Below are positions 30,126 to 38,932 of a stretch of 64,000 nucleotides of DNA, one piece after another. Each line of letters starts with the position of its first letter. Position 1 is the stretch's first letter. The notes beneath the pieces were generated by a model, which was given only the letters and a program-made list of their open reading frames with translations, did not search any database and had not been told where the DNA came from. Origin of the DNA: an uncultured Paracoccaceae bacterium. GTDB taxonomy: Bacteria > Pseudomonadota > Alphaproteobacteria > Rhodobacterales > Rhodobacteraceae. The position numbers were made by a program, and so were the translations under genes. Location of the stretch: the NCBI GenBank assembly GCA_947497985.1, contig CANMIX010000006.1, positions 62,001-126,000 of the forward strand, written 5' to 3'.

Positions 30126-31916
30126 TCAAACTTCCCGCGTCGCTTCGGCCAGCCATGCTTTTGCATGCGGTGTCAGATACGGCGCAAGCTTTTCTGCGAC
30201 TTGGGAATGATAGGTGTTCAACCATTCCTTTTCATCTGCGCTCAACATATCTGCGACAATCAGTCGTTGATCTATCGGAGCGTAAGTCAGAGTACGCCAT
30301 GACAGAAAGTCGCGCTCTGGATCACCGCCTGGCAGGGCAGTGGCTTTCTCTACCACCACAAGGTTCTCAATGCGAATACCAAATGCACCCTCGCGGTAAT
30401 AACCCGGCTCATTGGACAGGATCATACCCTCTTGTAACGCAACGTCACTGACACGGCTCAACCGTTGCGGACCCTCGTGAACACTAAGGTAGGCGCCAAC
30501 ACCGTGGCCAAGCCCATGGTTAAAGTCCTGTTCTGCGAGCCACAGCGGCATGCGCCCGACGCATTCGATGTCACGTCCGGCCAACCCGCGCGGCCAGCGC
30601 AGCCGCGACATGGCGATCATGCCCTGCAGAACACGGGTGAAACAGGCGCGTTCCTCTGTGCCCGGTGTGCCAATGGCAATCGTACGTGTGATGTCAGTGG
30701 TGCCGTCCAGATACTGGCCGCCGCTGTCTAGAACCAACAGTTGGCCGTCTTCTAAGGTGGCGTTGGTCTCTTCGGTCACACGGTAATGCATGATCGCGCC
30801 GTTAGGGCCGGTGCCGGCAATGGTGTCAAAGCTGATTTCGCGCAAGCCGGGATCGCGACGGCGCAGCTCTTCCAGCCGTTTGACCACATCTATTTCAGTG
30901 CAATTGCTTGGCGCTTGCGCGTCAAGCCAGGCCAACAGCTCTACCACAGCGGCCCCATCCCGCAGGTGCGCCGCAGCGCTGCCCTCGATCTCAGCCTTGT
31001 TCTTGATTGCCTTGGGGAGAGCACAGGGATCATTACCAAGCTGCATGCGCGCGCCCAGTCGATCCGCAATGATTTGTGGCACCGTGGCTTTGTCGACCAG
31101 AACCGATCCGTTCAACCCGCCCAGAAAGTCGAGGAACTCTGCCGGGTCGTGTTGGATGACGCCCTGTCCGAAATTCACTGCGGACTGGGCCAGCTTGTCT
31201 GCTTTGATAAAGAGGTCTACGTGACCTGTGTCCTGCAAAACAGCAAAACACAGCGCCACCGGATTATGGGCGACATCAGAGCCACGGATATTCAACAGCC
31301 ACATAATGCTGTCAGGCAATGTTAAAACCGCGGCGGAATGTCCGGCGGACTTAAGCTCTGCAGACAAGCGTTGTGTTTTTTGTTCGATGGTCTCACCCGC
31401 ATGGCTGTCCGGGTGGTGTGTCACCGGCTGTGCGGGCGCATCTGGCTGGTCGTTCCAAATCAGATCGACCAGGTTTTCGCTTTGGCTCAAGGTGATACCA
31501 CTGTCGGCCAGTGCACTCTCCAACTGTGCGATTTGCCCTGCTGAATACAACCAAGGATCAAAGCCGATTTTGCCGCCTTGGGGGAGCTGCTCTTTGAGCC
31601 AGTGGGCAAGGGACACTTCGGGCCACGGCACAGGAGTGAACTCGGTTGCCACTTGTTGCTTCACCTGGGAGCGGTAGCGTCCGTCGATGAAAACCCCGGC
31701 ACTGTGACGTAAGGCGGCGCAAAAGCCAGCCGATCCGGTGAAACCCGTAAGCCATGCCAAACGTTCGTCCCGTTCAGACACATACTCCCCCTGATGGGCG
31801 TCCGCGCGTGGAACCAAGAACCCGTCGAGATCAGCACGCGCCATCTCGCGACGTAGCTTTTCCAGGCGCGGAGGCCCTTGTTCAGGACGGGCAGTCACGT
31901 CAAAGCTTTGGTACAT
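30126..31916 (-). CDS. Aminopeptidase P family protein (M24 metallopeptidase, Xaa-Pro aminopeptidase)
   Basis: LDSGGQYLDGTTDITRTIAIG; GHGVGAYLSVHEGPQ; EPGYYREGAFGIRIENL. Confidence 0.95.
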   Translation of the reverse strand: MYQSFDVTARPEQGPPRLEKLRREMARADLDGFLVPRADAHQGEYVSERDERLAWLTGFTGSAGFCAALRHSAGVFIDGRYRSQVKQQVATEFTPVPWPEVSLAHWLKEQLPQGGKIGFDPWLYSAGQIAQLESALADSGITLSQSENLVDLIWNDQPDAPAQPVTHHPDSHAGETIEQKTQRLSAELKSAGHSAAVLTLPDSIMWLLNIRGSDVAHNPVALCFAVLQDTGHVDLFIKADKLAQSAVNFGQGVIQHDPAEFLDFLGGLNGSVLVDKATVPQIIADRLGARMQLGNDPCALPKAIKNKAEIEGSAAAHLRDGAAVVELLAWLDAQAPSNCTEIDVVKRLEELRRRDPGLREISFDTIAGTGPNGAIMHYRVTEETNATLEDGQLLVLDSGGQYLDGTTDITRTIAIGTPGTEERACFTRVLQGMIAMSRLRWPRGLAGRDIECVGRMPLWLAEQDFNHGLGHGVGAYLSVHEGPQRLSRVSDVALQEGMILSNEPGYYREGAFGIRIENLVVVEKATALPGGDPERDFLSWRTLTYAPIDQRLIVADMLSADEKEWLNTYHSQVAEKLAPYLTPHAKAWLAEATREV

Positions 31917-32049
31917 GCAATAGGCTCCTGTCGCGGAATAATGGCCAAATCAGCGCGCTAAGTTAGGCGGGCATTCGGGGTCCGAAAGTTGTTCCATGTT
32001 GCCCAAGAAGGCGCAAGCCACAGATCAAGGGGCCGCATTAAAAACAAGA

Positions 32050-32232
32050 GCTCCCGCCCGTTTTTGTACATCAAATAGATGCCCAAATCCCCGTTGGGCG
32101 TAGCGCCGCGCTGATGCGCGGCGCGGGCACTGTCGCAAGGGCAGCGTATACCAACCCGCCGCGCGTTAGCGCGGCCCGGCCCAACGCTTGGCCTTGCATC
32201 TGTGATGCACGTGCCCAAGGGGCGGGAGCCCC
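32050..32232. repeat. Hairpin-dense intergenic element bounded by 10-bp inverted repeats
   Basis: GCTCCCGCCC (32050-32059) / GGGCGGGAGC (32220-32229) enclosing hairpins at 32069-32081, 32081-32099, 32103-32124, 32159-32174, 32178-32193, 32195-32209; GGGGC-GGGA-GCCCC at 32219-32232. Confidence 0.7.
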
Positions 32233-32259
32233 CTGTCAGTTGCATGGAGCACCTTATTT

Positions 32260-34140
32260 CTAGCTTACTTTGCGCATTCCCATCACGCGCGCGCGGGCGC
32301 GTGGGTCGCTGTCGAACAAGGCCGCCAGCTGTTCGGTCATGGCACCGGCCAGTTGTTCCACATCCGTGATGGTTACCGCACGGTCATAATATCGCGTCAC
32401 GTCGTGCCCAATGCCGATCGCAAGTAGCTCCACCTGACGGCGGCGTTCCACCATTGCGATCACGTCCCGCAGGTGCTTCTCCAAATAGTTCGCGGGGTTC
32501 ACCGACAGGGTGGAATCATCCACCGGTGCGCCGTCTGAGATGACCATCAAGATTTTACGCGCCTCAGGGCGACCAACCATACGTCGATGTGCCCATTCCA
32601 GCGCTTCGCCGTCGATGTTTTCCTTCAGCAGGCCTTCTTTCATCATCAGGCCCAAATTGGCACGGGTCCGGCGCATAGGTGCGTCAGCGGATTTATAGAT
32701 GATGTGGCGCAGATCGTTCAGACGGCCGGGTTGTTGCGGACGCCCGTCGTTCAGCCAGGCCTCACGCGCCTGTCCACCTTTCCAAGCACGGGTGGTAAAG
32801 CCGAGCACTTCGACCTTTACGTTGCACCGCTCCAGCGTGCGCGCCAAAACATCGGCGCAGATCGCAGCGATGGAAATTGGACGTCCCCGCATCGAGCCGG
32901 AATTGTCCAGCAGCAGCGTCACCACTGTATCGCGGAACTCTGTGTCATGTTCGATCTTGAACGACAGAGGCGTCGTTGGATTGGCAACCACGCGCGCCAG
33001 ACGGCCTGCATCGAGAATGCCTTCCTCGAGGTCAAATTCCCACGACCGGTTTTGTTGCGCCTGCAGACGGCGTTGCAGCTTGTTGGCCAGACGGCTTACG
33101 GCACCTTTTAAGGGTTCCAGCTGCTGGTCGAGATAGGCGCGCAGACGCTCCAGCTCGGCAGGTTCAGCCAGATCTTCCGCGGCGATTTCCTCATCATGGG
33201 CGTCAAGGAACACTTTGTAGTCCGGATCGGCCTCAGACACCGGTGGCGGTGGTGGCGGATCAAGCGGTGCCTCGCCTTCGGGCATCTCGGTCTCGTCCGT
33301 CATCTCCTCTTCGGCCATGTCGTCCATATTGACCTGCGCCTGACTTTCGTCCTGCTGCTGTTCCTGGGCCTGTTCCGGAGAGGCGTCGGTGTCGTCCTGC
33401 TCCTCTTCGTCCTGACCCGAGGAATCTGGGTCTTCCTGATCGTCGGTATCTTCTTCTTCGGCGTCGACGTCTTCATCTTCGCCCAGGTCATCGGGGTCGT
33501 CGCCCAGCTGGTCGCCATAGCCGAGGTCGTCAATCATCCGGCGCGCAAACTTGGCAAAGGCCGATTGATCGGCCAGCGTCTCGTCCAGGTTTTCCAAAGT
33601 TTCGCCAGCTTGGGATTCGATGAACCCACGCCACAGCTCCATCACGTTTGCAGCGGCGGCTGGCAGGGGGCGGCCGGTGGCCAAATGCCGGATCAGATAG
33701 CCCGCAGAAACCGCAAGCGGAGCCTCGGCCGAGGTTTTGACCTGATCGTAGCCTTTGCGCAGCGCTTCGTGGGTGATCTTGACGTCGATGTTGGAGGCCG
33801 TGCCGGGCATGTCGCGCGCGCCCATTGCCTCACAGCGGGCGGTTTCCATCGCCTCGTAAAGCTCACGCGCTATGTCGCCGGGAGGGGCGTATTTCGCGTG
33901 CAGCTGATCATTGTGATAACGGCGCTTTAACGCCAGCGCATCAGCCGTGCCGCGTGCCAGCAGAACCTCATCCCGGGTCATCCGGCGCGAGACTTGTGGC
34001 AGGCGCATGGTGTCGCCCGACAGGCCCGCCGGGTCGACGGTGTAATTGACCGAAAGCTCCGCATCATCGGCCATGACCTTGGTGGCTTCAGCCAGAGCTT
34101 TTTTGAACGGATCCGCCGGGTTGTCGTTTGGTTTGCTCAC
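32260..34140 (-). CDS. cobT: Cobaltochelatase subunit CobT
   Basis: Acidic central region; C-terminal VWA-like [34 protein letters not shown] start; cobS nearby. Confidence 0.95.
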   Translation of the reverse strand: MSKPNDNPADPFKKALAEATKVMADDAELSVNYTVDPAGLSGDTMRLPQVSRRMTRDEVLLARGTADALALKRRYHNDQLHAKYAPPGDIARELYEAMETARCEAMGARDMPGTASNIDVKITHEALRKGYDQVKTSAEAPLAVSAGYLIRHLATGRPLPAAAANVMELWRGFIESQAGETLENLDETLADQSAFAKFARRMIDDLGYGDQLGDDPDDLGEDEDVDAEEEDTDDQEDPDSSGQDEEEQDDTDASPEQAQEQQQDESQAQVNMDDMAEEEMTDETEMPEGEAPLDPPPPPPVSEADPDYKVFLDAHDEEIAAEDLAEPAELERLRAYLDQQLEPLKGAVSRLANKLQRRLQAQQNRSWEFDLEEGILDAGRLARVVANPTTPLSFKIEHDTEFRDTVVTLLLDNSGSMRGRPISIAAICADVLARTLERCNVKVEVLGFTTRAWKGGQAREAWLNDGRPQQPGRLNDLRHIIYKSADAPMRRTRANLGLMMKEGLLKENIDGEALEWAHRRMVGRPEARKILMVISDGAPVDDSTLSVNPANYLEKHLRDVIAMVERRRQVELLAIGIGHDVTRYYDRAVTITDVEQLAGAMTEQLAALFDSDPRARARVMGMRKVS

Positions 34141-34838
34141 GTCTTCATAGCCACTTCATCTAGACTTTTGCTGCCACATGCGAGATCGGATAGAACCGCC
34201 ACATGCACATCAAGCGCATCTATTACTGTATACCCCGGATCCTGTCCGTCAAAGGCAAGGTTCAGATCTGTCCCCGCTAGAACAACCGCGTTCGCACCAT
34301 GGTCTTGGACCATACGTTTGCCCGCATCCAGCAACAGGGCACGTTGCTCGGAGTCGCATCGTCCGGCTACGGCCATATCCAAATAGGTCTGGCCAAGGAG
34401 ATCGATTTCATCATCCAGCGCAACTGCGTCCGTCTTGTACAACTGGCCAAAAAGTCTGGTGCGCATTGCAACCCGCGTTCCTAAAAGCCCAACCTTGTAG
34501 ATGCCTTCGGTTACAAAAAAATTGTCCAAAGGTGCCAAGCCCGAGACGATGGGCAGCGAAGAAAGGGCTGCCAATTCGTTGACACAAAAATGCGCACCCA
34601 GAGACGTTAGGGCCACACAATCACATCCGGCGCTTTTCAGGCTGTCGATCTGGCGCGCAAAAATCTCGGCCTGTGCACCACGTTCATCGGCCAGGTTGTT
34701 GCGGATCAGGGTCTGGATATCGCCATGGCTGATAGTGAGATCAAGCTTTGAACCGCGCGCGTCCACCGCAGTGGTGAGCCGCTGATAGTAGACGATTGTC
34801 GCTGCAACGCCGATCCCGCCGATTAGGCCAATATGCAT
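34137..34838 (-). CDS. Aspartate/glutamate racemase family protein
   Basis: [46 protein letters not shown] active-site-like segments; GTGA overlap with cobT. Confidence 0.8.
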   Translation of the reverse strand: MHIGLIGGIGVAATIVYYQRLTTAVDARGSKLDLTISHGDIQTLIRNNLADERGAQAEIFARQIDSLKSAGCDCVALTSLGAHFCVNELAALSSLPIVSGLAPLDNFFVTEGIYKVGLLGTRVAMRTRLFGQLYKTDAVALDDEIDLLGQTYLDMAVAGRCDSEQRALLLDAGKRMVQDHGANAVVLAGTDLNLAFDGQDPGYTVIDALDVHVAVLSDLACGSKSLDEVAMKT

Positions 34839-34857
34839 ATCCGCTATCCCTTGTGTC

Positions 34858-35844
34858 TTATCCCAAGCTCACGCTTGCGGCGCTTTCGGGCAGCTCTTCG
34901 TCAAAGCAGCGCTGGTAGAATTCCGCTACGGTCTGGCGTTCCAGCTCGTCGCATTTGTTCAGGAACGACAGGCGGAAGGCATAGCCGACGTCACGGAAGA
35001 TCTCGGCGTTTTGGGCCCAGTTGATCACAGTCCGCGGCGACATAACCGTCGACAGATCGCCGTTCATGAATGCAGTCCGGGTCAGATCGGCGACCGTCAC
35101 CATCTGGCTGATCTTTTTGCGGCCTTCGGCGGTGTTGTAATGGGGCGCTTTGGACAGAACGATATTGGTTTCCGCATCAATGCTGAGGTAGTTCAGCGTC
35201 GCGACCAGCGACCAACGGTCCATCTGGGCCTGGTTGATCTGTTGGGTGCCGTGGTACAGGCCCGTGGTATCCCCCAAGCCAACGGTGTTGGCGGTCGCAA
35301 ACAGGCGGAAGTTCGGGTTCGGCGTAATGATCTCATTCTGGTCGAGAAGCGTCAGCTTACCGTCTGTTTCCAGAACCCGCTGGATCACGAACATCACATC
35401 CGCACGGCCTGCATCATATTCGTCGAAAACAATCGCAACCGGGTTGCGCAGCGCCCAGGGCAGGATACCTTCGTGGAATTCGGTGACCTGCTTGCCGTCA
35501 CGCAGTTTGATTGCGTCCTTACCGATCAAGTCGATCCGGCTGATGTGGCTGTCAAGGTTCACACGCACCGACGGCCAGTTCAGGCGCGAGGCGACCTGTT
35601 CAATGTGGGTCGACTTACCCGTGCCGTGGTAACCTTGGATCATGACACGGCGGTTGTGGCTGAAGCCTGCCAGAATTGCGAGCGTGGTGTCGGGGTCGAA
35701 TTTGTATGTTGGGTCCAGCTCTGGCACGCGATCTGTGCGCTCAGCAAAGCCTTTGACGGTCATATCCGTATCAATGCCAAATACATCACGTACCGAAATT
35801 GTCTCAGTCGGTTTTGCGTCGATGTCCAGAAATCCGTCGCTCAT
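34858..35844 (-). CDS. cobS: Cobaltochelatase subunit CobS
   Basis: AAA+ MoxR-like; [42 protein letters not shown]; start at [12 protein letters not shown]. Confidence 0.95.
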   Translation of the reverse strand: MSDGFLDIDAKPTETISVRDVFGIDTDMTVKGFAERTDRVPELDPTYKFDPDTTLAILAGFSHNRRVMIQGYHGTGKSTHIEQVASRLNWPSVRVNLDSHISRIDLIGKDAIKLRDGKQVTEFHEGILPWALRNPVAIVFDEYDAGRADVMFVIQRVLETDGKLTLLDQNEIITPNPNFRLFATANTVGLGDTTGLYHGTQQINQAQMDRWSLVATLNYLSIDAETNIVLSKAPHYNTAEGRKKISQMVTVADLTRTAFMNGDLSTVMSPRTVINWAQNAEIFRDVGYAFRLSFLNKCDELERQTVAEFYQRCFDEELPESAASVSLG

Positions 35845-36055
35845 TGCCGTCGTCCTTGTTCTCACGCCGCCCCGGTGGGCAGATCTTTCCCGCCGATTGG
35901 TGCCCGATCTGGACGCCAAGGGCAAGAGGATCAAACGTCCCAGTACAATTCAATTTCGATTTCTGATCTGTGGTTGATCTTTCGTTGCGTCAAAGACGAA
36001 AAACCCGCTCACTGGGCAGGCAGTGAACGGGGCGAAATCCGACGGTCTGACGTGC

Positions 36056-36667
36056 TCAGAGCGCTTCTTTGATGTTTTGATGCACCCGCAGCAGGCTGCG
36101 TTCATCGACAAACCGTGGGGTGGTTTTCATATACTCAGCAAACGCACGACCGTAGCCTTGCAGCAACCAGCGTTCTTCGTTCAGGACAAACAGGAAGTAG
36201 AGCGCGAAAAGCGCGGCGGCAAAACCCAGCGTGATCAGCGAACCCGATGTGATGCCGAGACCCACCGTTGCCAGGACCGAGGTCACATATTGGGGATTGC
36301 GCGAGTAGGCATACATGCCGCCCGTCACCAACCCGTCGCTCTCGCAGTAGGTGTTGTCGAGACCAAGAAATTTGTAGCCCCGCAGCGTGATGCCAAAGGC
36401 CACGATCATAATGGGCAGGCCAATCGCATAGCGTGCCCAATGGCCAAACCCACCTACAAAGACCTCACAGATCGCAAAGACCACAGTTGCACCGCAAAAA
36501 ACGCGGAAGATGCCAAAGGCCAGGTGATGACGCCAACCTTCTGCTGCGGGCCACAGGCCAAGCTCGGGGCATCGCAGGCTCAATGTCAGATGTGCGCCCA
36601 GTGAAAGGGCCGAAATAATCGCGGTCCAGAGTGCGATTTGATGAAGGCTGTTAAAAAGATCTGTCAT
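36056..36667 (-). CDS. Isoprenylcysteine carboxylmethyltransferase/PEMT-like membrane methyltransferase family protein
   Basis: Polytopic; GGMYAYSRNPQYVTSVLATVGLG and C-terminal NEERWLLQGYGRAFAEYMKTTPRF. Confidence 0.78.
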   Translation of the reverse strand: MTDLFNSLHQIALWTAIISALSLGAHLTLSLRCPELGLWPAAEGWRHHLAFGIFRVFCGATVVFAICEVFVGGFGHWARYAIGLPIMIVAFGITLRGYKFLGLDNTYCESDGLVTGGMYAYSRNPQYVTSVLATVGLGITSGSLITLGFAAALFALYFLFVLNEERWLLQGYGRAFAEYMKTTPRFVDERSLLRVHQNIKEAL

Positions 36668-36828
36668 CGGCCCCGTCCGCACGCCCACCGGGAGCGGCCC
36701 ATTGCTGTGTTTCAGGAATAGCTGCAGCGCAACCTGCGCCGCTCCTTCGCTGGTACCAATTGAGTGTAACAAAAAATCGGACGTTTTGAGACAGCAGTGC
36801 TGCACTGTATCTGGTTCACGTCGAAAAC

Positions 36829-36862
36829 AACAAAGCCCCGACCTTGGGATCGGAGCTTTGTT
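36829..36862 (-). terminator. Intrinsic terminator downstream of DnaJ-like gene
   Basis: AACAAAGCCCCGA / TCGGAGCTTTGTT with one mismatch; U-rich tract on minus strand. Confidence 0.7.
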
Positions 36863-36891
36863 GAATTTCGCGGCAGTGGGCGTCGTTGTTA

Positions 36892-37518
36892 CTATTTGAA
36901 CGAGCGGCTGTCTTTGACCTGATCCCAGGCCCACATGACTTCTTGCAGCTGTTCCTCCTGGCTGCGGTCACCGCCATTCATGTCGGGGTGCAGCACTTTG
37001 ATCAGCTTTTTATAGGCTTTGCGGATGTCGGCCTTGGTCCAATCGTCCTTGGCCTCCAGAACCTCTAGCGCGCGACGCTCGGTTGGGGGCAGGCGACGGC
37101 CAACGGCACCACCGCTGCGACCCGGGTTCTGTGTTGCATTGCCACCCAGCACCTGATGCGGGTCCTCAATGCCGAGCCGCGCCCAGGCGCGCGCTTCGGG
37201 GTCACCCAGCGGTTTGGTCTCGCGTTCCCAGACTTTGTCTTTGGAACGTTGTGCGTTCAGCTCGGCCTCTGTGGTGCCTTCAAAGAAGTTCCACTTTTGA
37301 TTGTACTCGCGGATGTGGTCCTGGCAGAACCAGTAGAAATCATCCAATACATCGGGCGCCTTGGGGGCGCGGAATTTTCCCGCCAGCTCACACCCTGGAT
37401 GGTCGCATTGACGAACCGAGGTTTCCGAGGCACCAGACGCGCTGCGACGGCCCCGCGGGTTCTTCTTCTTGGAAGTGCTGACGGACATATCAAAACCGAA
37501 AGGATCTGACTTGCTCAT
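36892..37518 (-). CDS. J domain-containing protein (DnaJ-like)
   Basis: RRALEVLEAKDDWTKADIRKAYKKLIKVLHPDMNGGDRSQEEQLQEVMWAWDQVK with HPD motif. Confidence 0.9.
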   Translation of the reverse strand: MSKSDPFGFDMSVSTSKKKNPRGRRSASGASETSVRQCDHPGCELAGKFRAPKAPDVLDDFYWFCQDHIREYNQKWNFFEGTTEAELNAQRSKDKVWERETKPLGDPEARAWARLGIEDPHQVLGGNATQNPGRSGGAVGRRLPPTERRALEVLEAKDDWTKADIRKAYKKLIKVLHPDMNGGDRSQEEQLQEVMWAWDQVKDSRSFK

Positions 37519-37625
37519 GGGGGGTCACCTTCTGGACGCATCTATTCGACTCGGGATTGGCATTCTAATCTACGGTGCAGGAGATAGAAGGGGGGTAGAG
37601 GAATTTTTATGGAGATAAGCGGAAA

Positions 37626-37880
37626 ATGAGCATGCGAGACGAAATCGAAAACCAGCTGCGTGCAGCCTTTGCCCCAAGCGAGTTGGAGGTGGTGGACGAC
37701 AGTGACAGCCATCGCGGCCATGCAGGGCATGACGGACGTGGTGAAAGCCACTTTAACGTGCGTATTCGCGCCGAAAGCTTTGCCGCGCAAAATCGGGTGG
37801 CCCAGCATCGCGCAATTCATAAAGCTCTCAAAGATGTGATGCCCAAAATCCACGCATTGGCGCTGGATGTAGGCGCCTGA
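37626..37880 (+). CDS. BolA family protein
   Basis: 84 aa; LEVVDDSDSHRGHAG...ESHFNVRIRAESFAAQNRVAQHRAIHKAL. Confidence 0.92.
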   Translation: MSMRDEIENQLRAAFAPSELEVVDDSDSHRGHAGHDGRGESHFNVRIRAESFAAQNRVAQHRAIHKALKDVMPKIHALALDVGA

Positions 37881-37920
37881 CCAGGCGCCTAACCCATTGA
37901 TCGCACGCGTGACTGGCGGA

Positions 37921-38451
37921 TCAGCTGTCGCCGTCGGTCTGCTGAGTCGCGCGCCGTTTCAACGCAGTGGTGAGGCCGGACACCGGGCTCACTTCCTCCA
38001 CGCCATCATCTTTGAGCATCCGCACAGCGCCTGGACCCGGCACGGATGGCGCGGTGGGCGAAGCCTCAGGATCTCCAGCAAAAGCGATTTCATCTTCCTC
38101 AAGCGATAAAGGTGGCTCAGCAGGTAAATCCGGCTGAGCTTCTGCGCGCGGCGTCTCAACAACGGGTGTGGTCGGCGCCGAGACTGCCTCAGATGCCATC
38201 ACGTTTTGCACGGATTGCTCAATTGCGCGGCGAAACACCAACACATTGCGCCAGTTGGTGGTCGAGCTTGTCAGCCCGGACCGTTCCTCGGATGGCAGCA
38301 ATTCAGCCCGCAGGTATTCCCACCCTTCTGCAGCCATTTCATTCAGCGTAATCTCCACCGAATTGGCAAAACGTGCCTCGGGCGTTTTTACCCCCTTGGC
38401 CTTGGTGCCTTTTGCAGGCGCGGGAACGACCTTGTATTCAAATGCGGACAT
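37921..38451 (-). CDS. DUF4177-like domain-containing protein
   Basis: N-terminal FEYKVVPAP...LNEMAAEGWEYLRAELLPSEERSG followed by acidic low-complexity tail. Confidence 0.6.
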   Translation of the reverse strand: MSAFEYKVVPAPAKGTKAKGVKTPEARFANSVEITLNEMAAEGWEYLRAELLPSEERSGLTSSTTNWRNVLVFRRAIEQSVQNVMASEAVSAPTTPVVETPRAEAQPDLPAEPPLSLEEDEIAFAGDPEASPTAPSVPGPGAVRMLKDDGVEEVSPVSGLTTALKRRATQQTDGDS

Positions 38452-38932
38452 CAAATTTCTCCTGGATCTTACCTCCGAGGTTTAGCGATTGCGCCGAGTG
38501 CGTCAACTCCCGTCTCATCCACACATATGCACAGCCGCGTATTCGTCGCGTGCCAGTTGTACGGGATGCCGGTCTTGGTTTGGGAAAATTAGGCCAGGTT
38601 GCGACTGTCCCACTGCTTTAGATGCCACCTGTGGCCTTTTACCTAGGCTTTTTTAAATCCGTATTTCGCAACGATCAATGTTCAGCCGCCTAACGCGGCT
38701 CAAACCTCTGGCGCATATCGCTCGCTGCAATGGGACGTTTGGTCCAAAATCCGTTCCAACCTGCGGCATTAGGGGAGAATACTTACCGTTTTGCGAAGCT
38801 TTCCTGTCTGCGCTGTTCGAATTGTCGATGAATTTGCGATGAAGTCCGTGAGGTGAGTGAGATCTAAATGAAACAACCTTAACGATAGGCTGAATTGAAG
38901 TGTTGTTAGTATGGTGTTCGGAAGGTTGCAGG

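Noticed and set aside
31958-32245. 95-aa minus-strand ORF after cobT
   Set aside because: It covers the hairpin-dense element; palindromic DNA yields fortuitous ORFs and no protein family is apparent.
33250-33530. Acidic repetitive segment that could look like a repeat region
   Set aside because: It is the normal acidic low-complexity linker of CobT.
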